Below are positions 15,155-22,999 of a stretch of DNA of 64,000 nt, one piece after another. A program made the translations under genes and the position numbers. The stretch is from Sphingobium trunci (GTDB lineage Bacteria; Pseudomonadota; Alphaproteobacteria; Sphingomonadales; Sphingomonadaceae): positions 186,001 to 250,000 of the forward strand of contig NZ_JAKUJY010000004.1 of NCBI RefSeq assembly GCF_022664535.1. Reading direction: 5' to 3'. Each line of letters opens with the position of its first letter. Within the stretch, counting starts at the first letter, position 1. The notes beneath the pieces are model-generated. The model saw nothing but the letters and a program-made list of their open reading frames with translations, ran no database searches and was not told the DNA's origin.

Positions 15155-17527
15155 TCAGAACTTGGTTCTGACCTCGAAGGTCCACATACGCGGCGCGCCG
15201 ATGGCATAGCCTTCGATACCGAACTCGGCGGTGCCGCCGGTGCCGCTATAGTAATATTTGTTGGTCAGGTTGGTCACCGCCGCCGACAGATCGAAGCGCG
15301 AACCGAAGGCGTGGTTCAACTCGAGCCGCATGTCGACGGTCGTGTAGGCCGGGACCAACTGGCTGCAACGGCCATCCGCAATGCAGGTGGAGTCGCGGCT
15401 GGCGAGACCGAAGGTCGCGATCGCGTCAGCAGGCAGCAGCTTCGTGAACGGCGTCACATAGATGTCCGACTGATAATTGATCGCGCCAAACAGTACCGCC
15501 TCACCGATGTTGTTCGGCAGTTCGCCATGCAGACGCGCGGTGGCGGTCAGCTTGTTGCGGGGCGCCTGCGGCACCGGGTTCACCGAAAGGTCTGCCGTGC
15601 TGGGATGCACGGTCGACGGATCGGGGAAATAGGTGATCTTGGCGTTGTCGTACGAATAGGCGAGCGACAGGTCGAGGAACTGGGCTGGCGCGATGCCTGC
15701 GTTCAGGTCAAAGCCCCAGAAGCGCACCTTCGGAATATTGATGGTGTTGGTGATGAGCTGGCCAGACGTGCCGTCGGCCAGATAGGTGCCCTGGAAGTCC
15801 TTATATTTGTCGTAGAAGAATTCCAGGTTCGCATGGCCGGGCATGCTGCCGAGATGGAAGCTGTTCTTCACGCCTGCCGAGAAGTCGTCGACCTTTTCCG
15901 GATTGAAGGTCGCGCCCGACGACGGGTTGAAACCGCCACGCTTGAACCCATGGCGATAGGCGCCATAGACCATCAGATCCTGATCGAAGTGGTAATCGAC
16001 TCCAATATTGTAGGTCGAACCCTTGAAGCTGCCACTCTTCGTGCTGATGGCCGCTGGATTATTGGGCTGGGGAGCGCCAGCCGGGTACAGCGCCGCACCC
16101 GAAGTCTGGGCGACGTCGATCCAGGTATAGCGGTAACCGCCGGTGATGTTGAGCTTCTCGATCGGCGTCACCGTGACGGAGCCGTAAAGGGCCTTCGACC
16201 GGATGTTGGTCGACTGGAAATTGTAGAAGTTGTAGAGAGTGCCGCCGATCGGAACCGGGTAATCGATCGAATAAGGATTGATCGTGGTGATTCCGGTGGG
16301 CTGCGACGTCTTGTCATACATGCCACCGAACAGGTAGCTGAGCATACCGGTCTTGCCCGACAACTGAAGTTCCTCGGTGAACTGTTCGTTCTTCTTCTTC
16401 CGCGCCGGGGCGGGAAGATCGATGAACGGCAGGTCGAAGCCGTCGGAGTCGGCTGCGTCATTGGTGTAACCGACGCTCTTGATATAGCCGACAATGTTTT
16501 TCAGATTGATCGTGTCGGACAGGCCGAGAGTTGTCGTATTGGCAACGAAATAGACCTTGGTCGCGGGCTTGGTGAGATTGGTGTCCACATAGCCGCAATA
16601 TTTGCCGCACATGGGCGTCGCCTGATATTTGCCCAGGTCGGCCGGGTTTCCGGTGAGGAAATATTTGTTGATGATGCCGCCCAGACCAGAAGCCCGCGTC
16701 TTGTCGACTTCATAGGAAAGGACGGTCAGGTTGCTGATCGTGTCCGACGGCGTCACCAGCAGCGAAGCGCGGAACTGGGTCTGATTGACATTGTTGAAGG
16801 TCTGGCTGCCAAGCGGCTTGCCGCCGGTCGAGCTTTCCGTCTCGGTGGCGCCGGTGAAATAGTTGGTGGCCGACGAATGGAGATAACCGTCACGCTGCCA
16901 GTCAAACGCGGCAAGGCGCAGGGCCACATCGTCACCGAACGGAATGTTGATCGCACCTTCGAACTGGAAGTCGTTATAGGTGCCGCCCTGAACGCGGACA
17001 TAGCCTTCGGTCTTGCCGAGCTTGGGGGCTTCGGGGACGATCACGACCGCGCCGCCAGTGGTGTTCCGGCCGAACAGCGTGCCCTGCGGGCCCTTGAGAA
17101 CCTGGAAGGAGGCGACGTCAAAGAATTGCGGCGCCATGCCGGGGATCTGGAAGGTCGCGCTGAGCGGGATGTCCGCGAAATAGGTCTCCACCGAACCCGA
17201 TGCAGCGCCATATTGCTGGCCGCGGCCGCGGATGGTGAAGGTGGGCAGCGACGGGTTGCCCGAGTCGGAATTGATCGACAGGCCTGCGACCGCCTTCGAC
17301 AGATCGGCCGCCGAAGTGACGCCGCGCTGGGTCAGATCCTTTTGCGATAGCGCTTCGATCGCGAGCGGAACCTGCTGCAGGCTTTCCGACACACGACGCG
17401 CGGTAACCACGATGTCGGAAACAGAACCGGATTGGTTCTGCTGTGCCTGCGCGACGCCGGGGCTGGTCATGCCAATCAGCACCATGACGCAGGTAGACGA
17501 TAACAACTTGAATTTGTTCGGATTCAT
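15155..17527 (-). CDS. TonB-dependent outer membrane receptor
   Basis: A 790-residue outer-membrane receptor. A signal peptide spans about residues 1-28 (cut after AQA), followed by SDIVVTARRVSESLQQVPLA, the TonB-box and plug start usual in sphingomonad receptors. The plug motif LKGPQGTLFGRNTTGGAVV is complete, and the protein ends in the C-terminal barrel signature FEVRTKF. The ATG at 17527 follows GGGAGG. A likely promoter (TTGATT, GATAAT) and an ACYWRGT operator lie just upstream, and a strong hairpin terminates the gene. It is transcribed in the same direction as the CoA-transferase/amidohydrolase operon before it. It probably imports that pathway's substrate, which cannot be identified here. 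Confidence 0.93.
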   Translation of the reverse strand: MNPNKFKLLSSTCVMVLIGMTSPGVAQAQQNQSGSVSDIVVTARRVSESLQQVPLAIEALSQKDLTQRGVTSAADLSKAVAGLSINSDSGNPSLPTFTIRGRGQQYGAASGSVETYFADIPLSATFQIPGMAPQFFDVASFQVLKGPQGTLFGRNTTGGAVVIVPEAPKLGKTEGYVRVQGGTYNDFQFEGAINIPFGDDVALRLAAFDWQRDGYLHSSATNYFTGATETESSTGGKPLGSQTFNNVNQTQFRASLLVTPSDTISNLTVLSYEVDKTRASGLGGIINKYFLTGNPADLGKYQATPMCGKYCGYVDTNLTKPATKVYFVANTTTLGLSDTINLKNIVGYIKSVGYTNDAADSDGFDLPFIDLPAPARKKKNEQFTEELQLSGKTGMLSYLFGGMYDKTSQPTGITTINPYSIDYPVPIGGTLYNFYNFQSTNIRSKALYGSVTVTPIEKLNITGGYRYTWIDVAQTSGAALYPAGAPQPNNPAAISTKSGSFKGSTYNIGVDYHFDQDLMVYGAYRHGFKRGGFNPSSGATFNPEKVDDFSAGVKNSFHLGSMPGHANLEFFYDKYKDFQGTYLADGTSGQLITNTINIPKVRFWGFDLNAGIAPAQFLDLSLAYSYDNAKITYFPDPSTVHPSTADLSVNPVPQAPRNKLTATARLHGELPNNIGEAVLFGAINYQSDIYVTPFTKLLPADAIATFGLASRDSTCIADGRCSQLVPAYTTVDMRLELNHAFGSRFDLSAAVTNLTNKYYYSGTGGTAEFGIEGYAIGAPRMWTFEVRTKF

Positions 17528-17562
17528 ACATCCTCCCTATTGGAAACGGCCTCTGAGCTCTA

Positions 17563-17573
17563 TAACTTGGTTA
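17563..17573 (-). promoter_or_regulatory. ACYWRGT-type operator at the receptor promoter (TAACTTGGTTA)
   Basis: This is the best-matching copy of the recurring motif. It lies directly downstream of a minus-strand promoter-like pair, TTGATT (17602-17597) and GATAAT (17581-17576, 15-base spacer), the place where a repressor would block initiation. Confidence 0.5.
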
Positions 17574-17685
17574 GAATTATCGAACGCGCAGGGCCGAATC
17601 AATTCGGAAAACGGCTGGTGTCCGTTTCATGTGTATTTTGTTTCGATCTGTTGCTGATTGGCAGCAGTTGCCGCCTGACCGGCCA

Positions 17686-19071
17686 TCATTCGATGTGAAT
17701 GAGGGTGCCTCGGGATAAGGTCGCCGCAACGGGTTTCGCCGGGAGATCAGCCAGCCATCCGGCGAAGGATGTGTTCAGCAGGCAGATATCGGCAGGTGAT
17801 CCGATCTTCAATGCGCGGGCTGGGCCTCCGGGCTCGTCGAGCGGAGACAGAAACAAGTTCAGGGCACGGCTTGCGGTAATGGCCTCGGCCGGGTTGAGCG
17901 ATGCGCCCGAAGCAGTTCGCCTTTGGACGGCCGCGCCGATCGCCTGCCATGGATCGACCGGACCGTAGGGCGCATCCGAACTGCCCGCGACGGGGATGCC
18001 GGATTGCAGCAGGCTCGCGCAGCGATAGAGATCGGCTTGCTCCTCCGCGTCTACCAGGGCGCGATAGCGGTCGCCGCGGGTTGCGAGGAAACCGGGCTGC
18101 GTCACCACCGTCAGGCGCAGATCGCGGATGACGGAGAGGGCGTCGGCGGGAATGATGCTGCCATGTTCGATCCGGTCGCCGGGCATCGCGCCCGCCTGCT
18201 CGAAGGCGGCCAGCATCACGGCGAGTTCACCGGCCGTGACGCAATGCGCGGCGACGCGGCGGTTCCACGAGCGGGCGTGCGCGATGATTTCGACAACTGC
18301 GTCGATCGTCGGCAAGCGATGATCGTCGAGCAGGATCTTCACTGGTCCGACGGCGAAGGCTCCGTCCTCCGGCGCCGCAAGCGGGCCACCGGACATCAGC
18401 ATCAACTCGCCCGGCAGCGCGCCCATGCGCACCGCATCGGCAAGTATGGCGGCGCTCGCCGCATCATTCGTCACCCCGGCATCGCACAGGCCGGTAATTC
18501 CCTGGGCGGCGATCTGTTGGCCGAGCGCGGCGAGATCGGGTGTCTCCCGGCCGATGCGGGCACTGAGCCATGTATCGCCACGAAAAATCCGCCCGGTCGG
18601 ACGACCTTCGCGGTCCCGTTCGACTTCCTCCGGCCACGGTTCGCCACCCAGCCGTTCCAGCGCCGCGCTGTTGAGGATCCACAGCCCTCCCGTCTGATGC
18701 TGGACCCGCAGCGGCCGGGCAGGCAGGATGGCGTCCAGGGCATGTCGGTCGAGCAGCGCGCCGTCCTGCTGATGATAGCCCGTCGCGCGCATCCATTCGC
18801 CCGGCCCGAGCATCCTGTCGGCCGCTCGCAATGTTCGGGCGAGCGCATCCGGATCGCGGCATGGGTCGAGCTGGACCGAGCGGAGCAGCGCGGCGCTGCC
18901 CAGCAAGTGGATGTGATGATCGTGCAGTCCCGGCAGCGCGGCGCAACCCCGCGCGTCCACCAGCTCCTCGCCCCTCAGGTTCGCGCCGATCTCCGCGATG
19001 CGGCCCTCCCTGATGGCGATGTCCAGGATGCGGCCGTCCACATCGGCATTGCGGATCAGGAGCGTCTTCAT
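17686..19071 (-). CDS. YtcJ-type metal-dependent amidohydrolase
   Basis: A 461-residue amidohydrolase superfamily protein of the YtcJ group. Metal-binding residues are seen in GLHDHHIHL (HxH after strand 1), AAHCVT, RIEHGS and the terminal Asp in AGSSDAPYG. The composite beta-sandwich is formed by the first 55 and last 60 residues (DICLLN, AATLSRG). There is no signal peptide. The ATG at 19071 overlaps the stop of the permuted CoA-transferase (ATGA), so it is translationally coupled to it. YtcJ-like enzymes hydrolyse amides, esters or ring carbonyl compounds. A ring-opening or deacylating step in the neighbouring acyl-CoA pathway is inference. Confidence 0.85.
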   Translation of the reverse strand: MKTLLIRNADVDGRILDIAIREGRIAEIGANLRGEELVDARGCAALPGLHDHHIHLLGSAALLRSVQLDPCRDPDALARTLRAADRMLGPGEWMRATGYHQQDGALLDRHALDAILPARPLRVQHQTGGLWILNSAALERLGGEPWPEEVERDREGRPTGRIFRGDTWLSARIGRETPDLAALGQQIAAQGITGLCDAGVTNDAASAAILADAVRMGALPGELMLMSGGPLAAPEDGAFAVGPVKILLDDHRLPTIDAVVEIIAHARSWNRRVAAHCVTAGELAVMLAAFEQAGAMPGDRIEHGSIIPADALSVIRDLRLTVVTQPGFLATRGDRYRALVDAEEQADLYRCASLLQSGIPVAGSSDAPYGPVDPWQAIGAAVQRRTASGASLNPAEAITASRALNLFLSPLDEPGGPARALKIGSPADICLLNTSFAGWLADLPAKPVAATLSRGTLIHIE

Positions 19072-20072
19072 CGCAGCGCCGCCACGCCGGCGGCCGTGCG
19101 GGAAAGGGCGGCATCGATCATCCGGCCTCCGCCTGCCTGGGCGGCCTCGATCGCGGCGATCGCGGCGGCAAGGCCGGTCAACGGGTCGGCCACGGCGTCT
19201 CCGGCAAAACGGGGCAGTCCCCCCTGCCAGTCGACCAGTCCGCCGGCCACTGCGGCATCATCGCCAAAGCCGGTTCGGAATGCTGCCTCTCCACTCCAGC
19301 CATGGCCAGTGACGGCGACCCAGATCAGGGCAGGATTGGCGGCGAACAGGCGATCGGGCGTGACATCCAATGCCTCGAACGCCCGTGGCCGCGCGCTGGT
19401 GATGAGGATGTCGCACCCGGCCAGCAGGTCCATGAGGCCGGATCGGTCGAAGTCGATCCCCATGCGCCGCTTGGCGCCGTTCAGCCGCCGGTCGAGCAAG
19501 GGGGTGGCGCTGGCGACAGGATCGGGCCGGGTTCGGCTCTCCGCCTTGACGACGTCATGACCAGCGGCGGCCAATATGCCGCCGCACAGGGGGCCGGCCC
19601 ATAAGGTGGAGAGATCGACGACTTTCAGGCGCGTCTTGACGGGGGCGGGGCGGGCGAGGGCCGAACGGAGAGACAGCGCGCGCCAGCTGGACGCCTTGAT
19701 TTCTCCCAACTGCGCGACCGCCAGCCCTAGTTCAGCGCCGCGTGCGATGAAATCCCGCGTCGTTTCGCTGCCGGCCGCCTTGGCAATGGCGGCCCAGGGG
19801 TCCTCCTCCATTTCCCCGAAGGTCCAGGCAGGCACGAGTTCGGCATCGTCCGGCCGTGGCAGGTTGACGGCGATCCAACCGTCGCGCGCTTCGATCAGGC
19901 GGCAACTGCCATTGGGCGAAACCAGTCCCGGTTCCCGCAAGGGCAGCGAATCCGATCGATCGAGCACTTGGACCGGATCGATCTCTACGCTCTTTCCATT
20001 GTCGCGGGTCAGCCGCGCGATTTCTCCGGTCATGGCGGCCGCTGCCTTTACCACCAGCGGAGAAGTGGTCAT
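19068..20072 (-). CDS. Type III (CaiB/BaiF) CoA-transferase family protein, apparently circularly permuted
   Basis: A 334-residue protein of the CaiB/BaiF CoA-transferase fold in an unusual order. The normal family N-terminus (LKVVDLSTLWAGPLCGGILA, then HDVVKAES) begins only at about residue 147. The preceding segment (SPNGSCRLIEARDGWIAVNL, LPRPDD) looks like the region that normally follows the active site. The catalytic Asp is probably in GFGDDAAVAGG, and ADPLTGLAAAIAAI follows as usual. The protein then stops where normal members continue for over 150 residues. The ATG at 20072 overlaps the crotonase stop (ATGA). Order of segments was judged by eye from family memory. Activity as a CoA-transferase or racemase is plausible but untested. 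Confidence 0.75.
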   Translation of the reverse strand: MTTSPLVVKAAAAMTGEIARLTRDNGKSVEIDPVQVLDRSDSLPLREPGLVSPNGSCRLIEARDGWIAVNLPRPDDAELVPAWTFGEMEEDPWAAIAKAAGSETTRDFIARGAELGLAVAQLGEIKASSWRALSLRSALARPAPVKTRLKVVDLSTLWAGPLCGGILAAAGHDVVKAESRTRPDPVASATPLLDRRLNGAKRRMGIDFDRSGLMDLLAGCDILITSARPRAFEALDVTPDRLFAANPALIWVAVTGHGWSGEAAFRTGFGDDAAVAGGLVDWQGGLPRFAGDAVADPLTGLAAAIAAIEAAQAGGGRMIDAALSRTAAGVAALR

Positions 20073-21073
20073 GTCGCGGCATCCACGGCGTGGACAAGAC
20101 CCCAGTCCAGTGCCGTTGCGAGATCGATCCGGCGCGCACTCAGCAGCATATAGGCGGTGCGATGCCGTCCTATGGCGCGCGTCAGGGTGACGGTGCCGCC
20201 CGCGCCGGGAATGAGGCCCATGCGCAGTTCGGGCAGGTGGAAGAAGGTGCCGGGACGGGCGATGCGCCTGGCCGCCGCGGCCGGGACTTCTATGCCCGAT
20301 CCGACGCAGGCGCCATGAAGGACCACCGTCGCGCGATCACCGATGCGGTGGAGCATGACGGCACAGCTTCGCATCGTGCGGATGACATGCGCCATCGCAA
20401 GGTCGCTCGCGCTGCCGAATTCGGGGAGGTCGCCGCCGGTCGAGAAACAGGGCCCCGCGCCCTCCAGCCAGAGCGCGGGCTGCGTGGGATCGTCCGCCAC
20501 CGCCGCCAGCGCCTCGAACAGCGCGTCGCGCATCCCGGCGCACAGTGCATTGCGGTTGTCCGGCCGCGCCAGTCGAACCGTCACATGGTCGTCGCTGCGC
20601 TCCATCTCGATAAAAGGGGCGGCAACGACTGTCCGGGGTTCGGTCTTGCGCTCGGACAGCCATTGGCGAAACTCCGCTCCGCCAAGCAGCGTGGAATAGG
20701 CGAGGGATTCGGCGTGCACCGCATCCTCGAACCCCATATCGGCCTGCATCCGCATCAGCCGCATCGCTATGGTCGTTGCTACCGGATGGCGTGACGCCAG
20801 AGCCGTCATGGCCTCGATGCGATCCCGCCAATGCGCCGCGGCCACCGTGACCCAGGGCCGTGGCGCGTCCACGGCACTGGTCATCAGCAGGTCGAAAAGG
20901 GATTCGTCCACGCCAGGCAGGGCACCTTCCGGGTCCAACCCAACCACAGCGGCTTGGGTGACGCGGGAGAGCAGCCTTGCCTGCTCCATCGCATCCGGCG
21001 AGCCGAGATCGAGGAAGCAGATCGGTCGATCGCCCAGGGCCGAAAAACGCTCTGCCTCCAGACTATCGATCAT
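20069..21073 (-). CDS. Crotonase family protein with rearranged (permuted) domain order
   Basis: A 334-residue crotonase with unusual layout. Residues 90-150 (HPVATTIAMRLMRMQ through ESLAYSTLLGGAEF to WLSERK) resemble the C-terminal helices that end normal crotonases. The catalytic core then follows: VRLARPDNRNAL, CFSTGGDLPEF, GACVGSGIEVPAA and PELRMGLIPGAGGT. Both hydratase Glu residues (GSGIE and LPE) are present. The protein ends right after GLVHAVD, where normal members add about 60 residues. The first 80 residues look like a worn N-terminal crotonase segment. The ATG at 21073 follows GAAGGCAGG. It is coupled to the permuted CoA-transferase. Hydratase activity is likely if the fold closes. 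Confidence 0.78.
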   Translation of the reverse strand: MIDSLEAERFSALGDRPICFLDLGSPDAMEQARLLSRVTQAAVVGLDPEGALPGVDESLFDLLMTSAVDAPRPWVTVAAAHWRDRIEAMTALASRHPVATTIAMRLMRMQADMGFEDAVHAESLAYSTLLGGAEFRQWLSERKTEPRTVVAAPFIEMERSDDHVTVRLARPDNRNALCAGMRDALFEALAAVADDPTQPALWLEGAGPCFSTGGDLPEFGSASDLAMAHVIRTMRSCAVMLHRIGDRATVVLHGACVGSGIEVPAAAARRIARPGTFFHLPELRMGLIPGAGGTVTLTRAIGRHRTAYMLLSARRIDLATALDWGLVHAVDAAT

Positions 21074-21128
21074 GACCTGCCTTCCCGTTCGCCGCCAGGT
21101 CATGCCCTAGCCTGAAGGCAGCCTCCTG

Positions 21129-22631
21129 TCAGGCGGCGATGTCCTTCGTCATCTCCACCTTCAGGACGCGGCGGAGCAGCTTGCCCGTTTCATTATAGGG
21201 CAGTTCGGCGCGGAAATCCCAGCTTTCCGGCGTCTTGGTCGAACGCAGGCGGGTCTGCACCCATTGCGCCAGTTCCGCCGTCTCCGGCCGGGGATCGGCG
21301 CAGACGATCGAGCAGCCGACCTTTTCGCCCCACTGGTCGTCGGGCAGGCCATAAACAGCCACGTCGACCACGGACGGATGCTGGCGCAGCACATCCTCGA
21401 TCTCGCCGGGTGAGATATTCTCCCCGCCACGCACGATCACGTCGTCCAGACGGCCCTCGACGAACAGATAGCCGTCCTCATCGACCCAGCCCGCATCGTT
21501 GGTCGCGAACCAGCCATCGTCGGACAGCACCTTCTTGTGCAGATATTCGCCGGCGACCTGTTCGCCGCGCACATAGATCTCGCCCGATTCGCGGGGGCCG
21601 AGCACGGTCTTGCCGTCGGGTCCGCGAATTTCCAGTTCCAGGCTGGGGAGCGGCCTTCCGACCGAACCGAGCCGCGCGCGCACCTTCTCATCAGGGGACG
21701 CGAACGCCTGGCGGTGATCCTCCGGTCCCAGCACGGCGATGGTGGAGCTGGTTTCGGTGAGGCCATAGGCGTTGACGAAATCGACATTGGGCAGCTTCTG
21801 CATCGCCCGCTCGATGACCGCGGCGGGCATGCGGCCGCCGCCATAGGACACCGCGCGCAGATGCGGCAGCTCGATCTTCAGCAGCTCCATCGCATCCAGG
21901 ATGCGGCTGAGCATGGTCGGCACGACCATGGCGTGCGTCACCCGCTCCGCATGGGCGAGCTGGACCCAGGCGTCGGGCGCGAAACTATGGAGATAGGCGA
22001 TGCGTCGGCCGGAATAGGTGCCGGTCAGAACGGCCGCGATGCCCGCGATATGATAGGGCGGCACGCTGACCAAAGCGGTTTCGTCCTCGCCCGCGCCCAT
22101 GAACTCCACGGTGGAGATGACGTAGGAGGTAAGGTTGCCGTGCCGCAGCACCGCCGCCTTGGGATCGCCGGTGGTGCCGCTGGTGAACAGCAGGATGGCG
22201 ATATCCTGATCCACGAAGGGCAGTTCGGCGCAGCAATTGTCGTCGTCGACGCAGGCGGCCTCGAACGCTTCGCGGGTGACGACGCGCACACCCTCGACGC
22301 CATGCACGCGCGTCGCCATCGTGCCGTCCGCGATCAGCACCGAGGGCGCCGTTCGCGCGACCAGCTTGCGCAGATCGGCATCGGCCAGGCGATAGTTGAG
22401 CGGAACGAAGGGCCGACCCGCCAGCCCGGCGGCATAGAGCGCCAGCGGAAAGGCGGGGCCGTTATGCCCCAGGAACACGACCTTGTCCCCTTCGAAACGG
22501 CTGAGGAAGTTCGCACCTCCCTTGGCCCGGCGGAACGCCTCAGCATAGCTGAGACCGCCTTCGACAGTGGTATAGCCTTCGCGGTCACCGATCGCTTCGG
22601 CCGCCATTTCGAGGAGGAGGTGGGTCTGCAT
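21129..22631 (-). CDS. AMP-forming acyl-CoA ligase
   Basis: A 500-residue class I adenylate-forming enzyme that activates a carboxylic acid with ATP and CoA. The P-loop is LLFTSGTTGDPKAAVLR. YGLTETSS, the adenylate-binding GWFATNDAGWVDEDGYL and the hinge VRGGENISPGEIEDVL follow. The C-terminal catalytic Lys is in NETGKLLRR. The N-terminal half is short compared with fatty-acyl ligases, as in small medium-chain or aryl ligases. It lies between a small desulforedoxin-like gene and the permuted crotonase on the same strand and probably provides the first activation step of this operon. The substrate is not predictable. Confidence 0.92.
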   Translation of the reverse strand: MQTHLLLEMAAEAIGDREGYTTVEGGLSYAEAFRRAKGGANFLSRFEGDKVVFLGHNGPAFPLALYAAGLAGRPFVPLNYRLADADLRKLVARTAPSVLIADGTMATRVHGVEGVRVVTREAFEAACVDDDNCCAELPFVDQDIAILLFTSGTTGDPKAAVLRHGNLTSYVISTVEFMGAGEDETALVSVPPYHIAGIAAVLTGTYSGRRIAYLHSFAPDAWVQLAHAERVTHAMVVPTMLSRILDAMELLKIELPHLRAVSYGGGRMPAAVIERAMQKLPNVDFVNAYGLTETSSTIAVLGPEDHRQAFASPDEKVRARLGSVGRPLPSLELEIRGPDGKTVLGPRESGEIYVRGEQVAGEYLHKKVLSDDGWFATNDAGWVDEDGYLFVEGRLDDVIVRGGENISPGEIEDVLRQHPSVVDVAVYGLPDDQWGEKVGCSIVCADPRPETAELAQWVQTRLRSTKTPESWDFRAELPYNETGKLLRRVLKVEMTKDIAA

Positions 22632-22667
22632 CTGGGTCGATCTGTCCTGTCTTGCGCCTGACCGCGC

Positions 22668-22976
22668 TTAGTCCGAAGCGGGAAGCGGCTTGGCGTCCTT
22701 GAGCGTCGCGGCGCGCCCGTCCACCGACAGCGAGCCGGGACCAGCCTTGCTGCCCAGCAGTTCGATGCCGCTATCGGCATCGACATAGCGCTTGCCGACC
22801 GAGGTGCCGCCCGAAAAATCGGGCGAGATGGTGAGGCCCTCGGGCGCGGCTTCGCCCAGGGCGACCATGGGATGGCCGCCGCATTCCAGCGACACGTCGC
22901 CCTTGGGCGGACGAACGACCACGACTTCGGTGCTGTCCACCGCGCTCTTCCAACGTGAACCGGGCTTAACCTGCAT
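22668..22976 (-). CDS. Small desulforedoxin-like protein that has lost most metal cysteines
   Basis: A 102-residue cytoplasmic protein. Its first 38 residues align by eye with the desulforedoxin/desulfoferrodoxin N-terminal zinc-or-iron knuckle (YKCxxCGxxVEV, about 10 residues, then CCGxPM). Here they read WKSAVDSTEVVVV, then ECGGHPM, so the first two Cys are Ser and Asp and only one of the last pair is kept. The remaining 60 residues (DADSGIELLGSKAG) are not recognised. The ATG at 22976 follows an AGGGAG-like site. It lies 23 bases after a CoA-transferase and 36 before a CoA ligase, so a small structural or accessory role in the pathway is suggested. No function is established. Confidence 0.7.
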   Translation of the reverse strand: MQVKPGSRWKSAVDSTEVVVVRPPKGDVSLECGGHPMVALGEAAPEGLTISPDFSGGTSVGKRYVDADSGIELLGSKAGPGSLSVDGRAATLKDAKPLPASD

Positions 22977-22999
22977 GTTCTAGTCTCCCTGCGGGCCGC

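Noticed and set aside
15125-17350. A 741-codon open frame on the plus strand
   Set aside because: It is the antisense shadow of the TonB receptor at 15155-17527 and has no recognisable domain.
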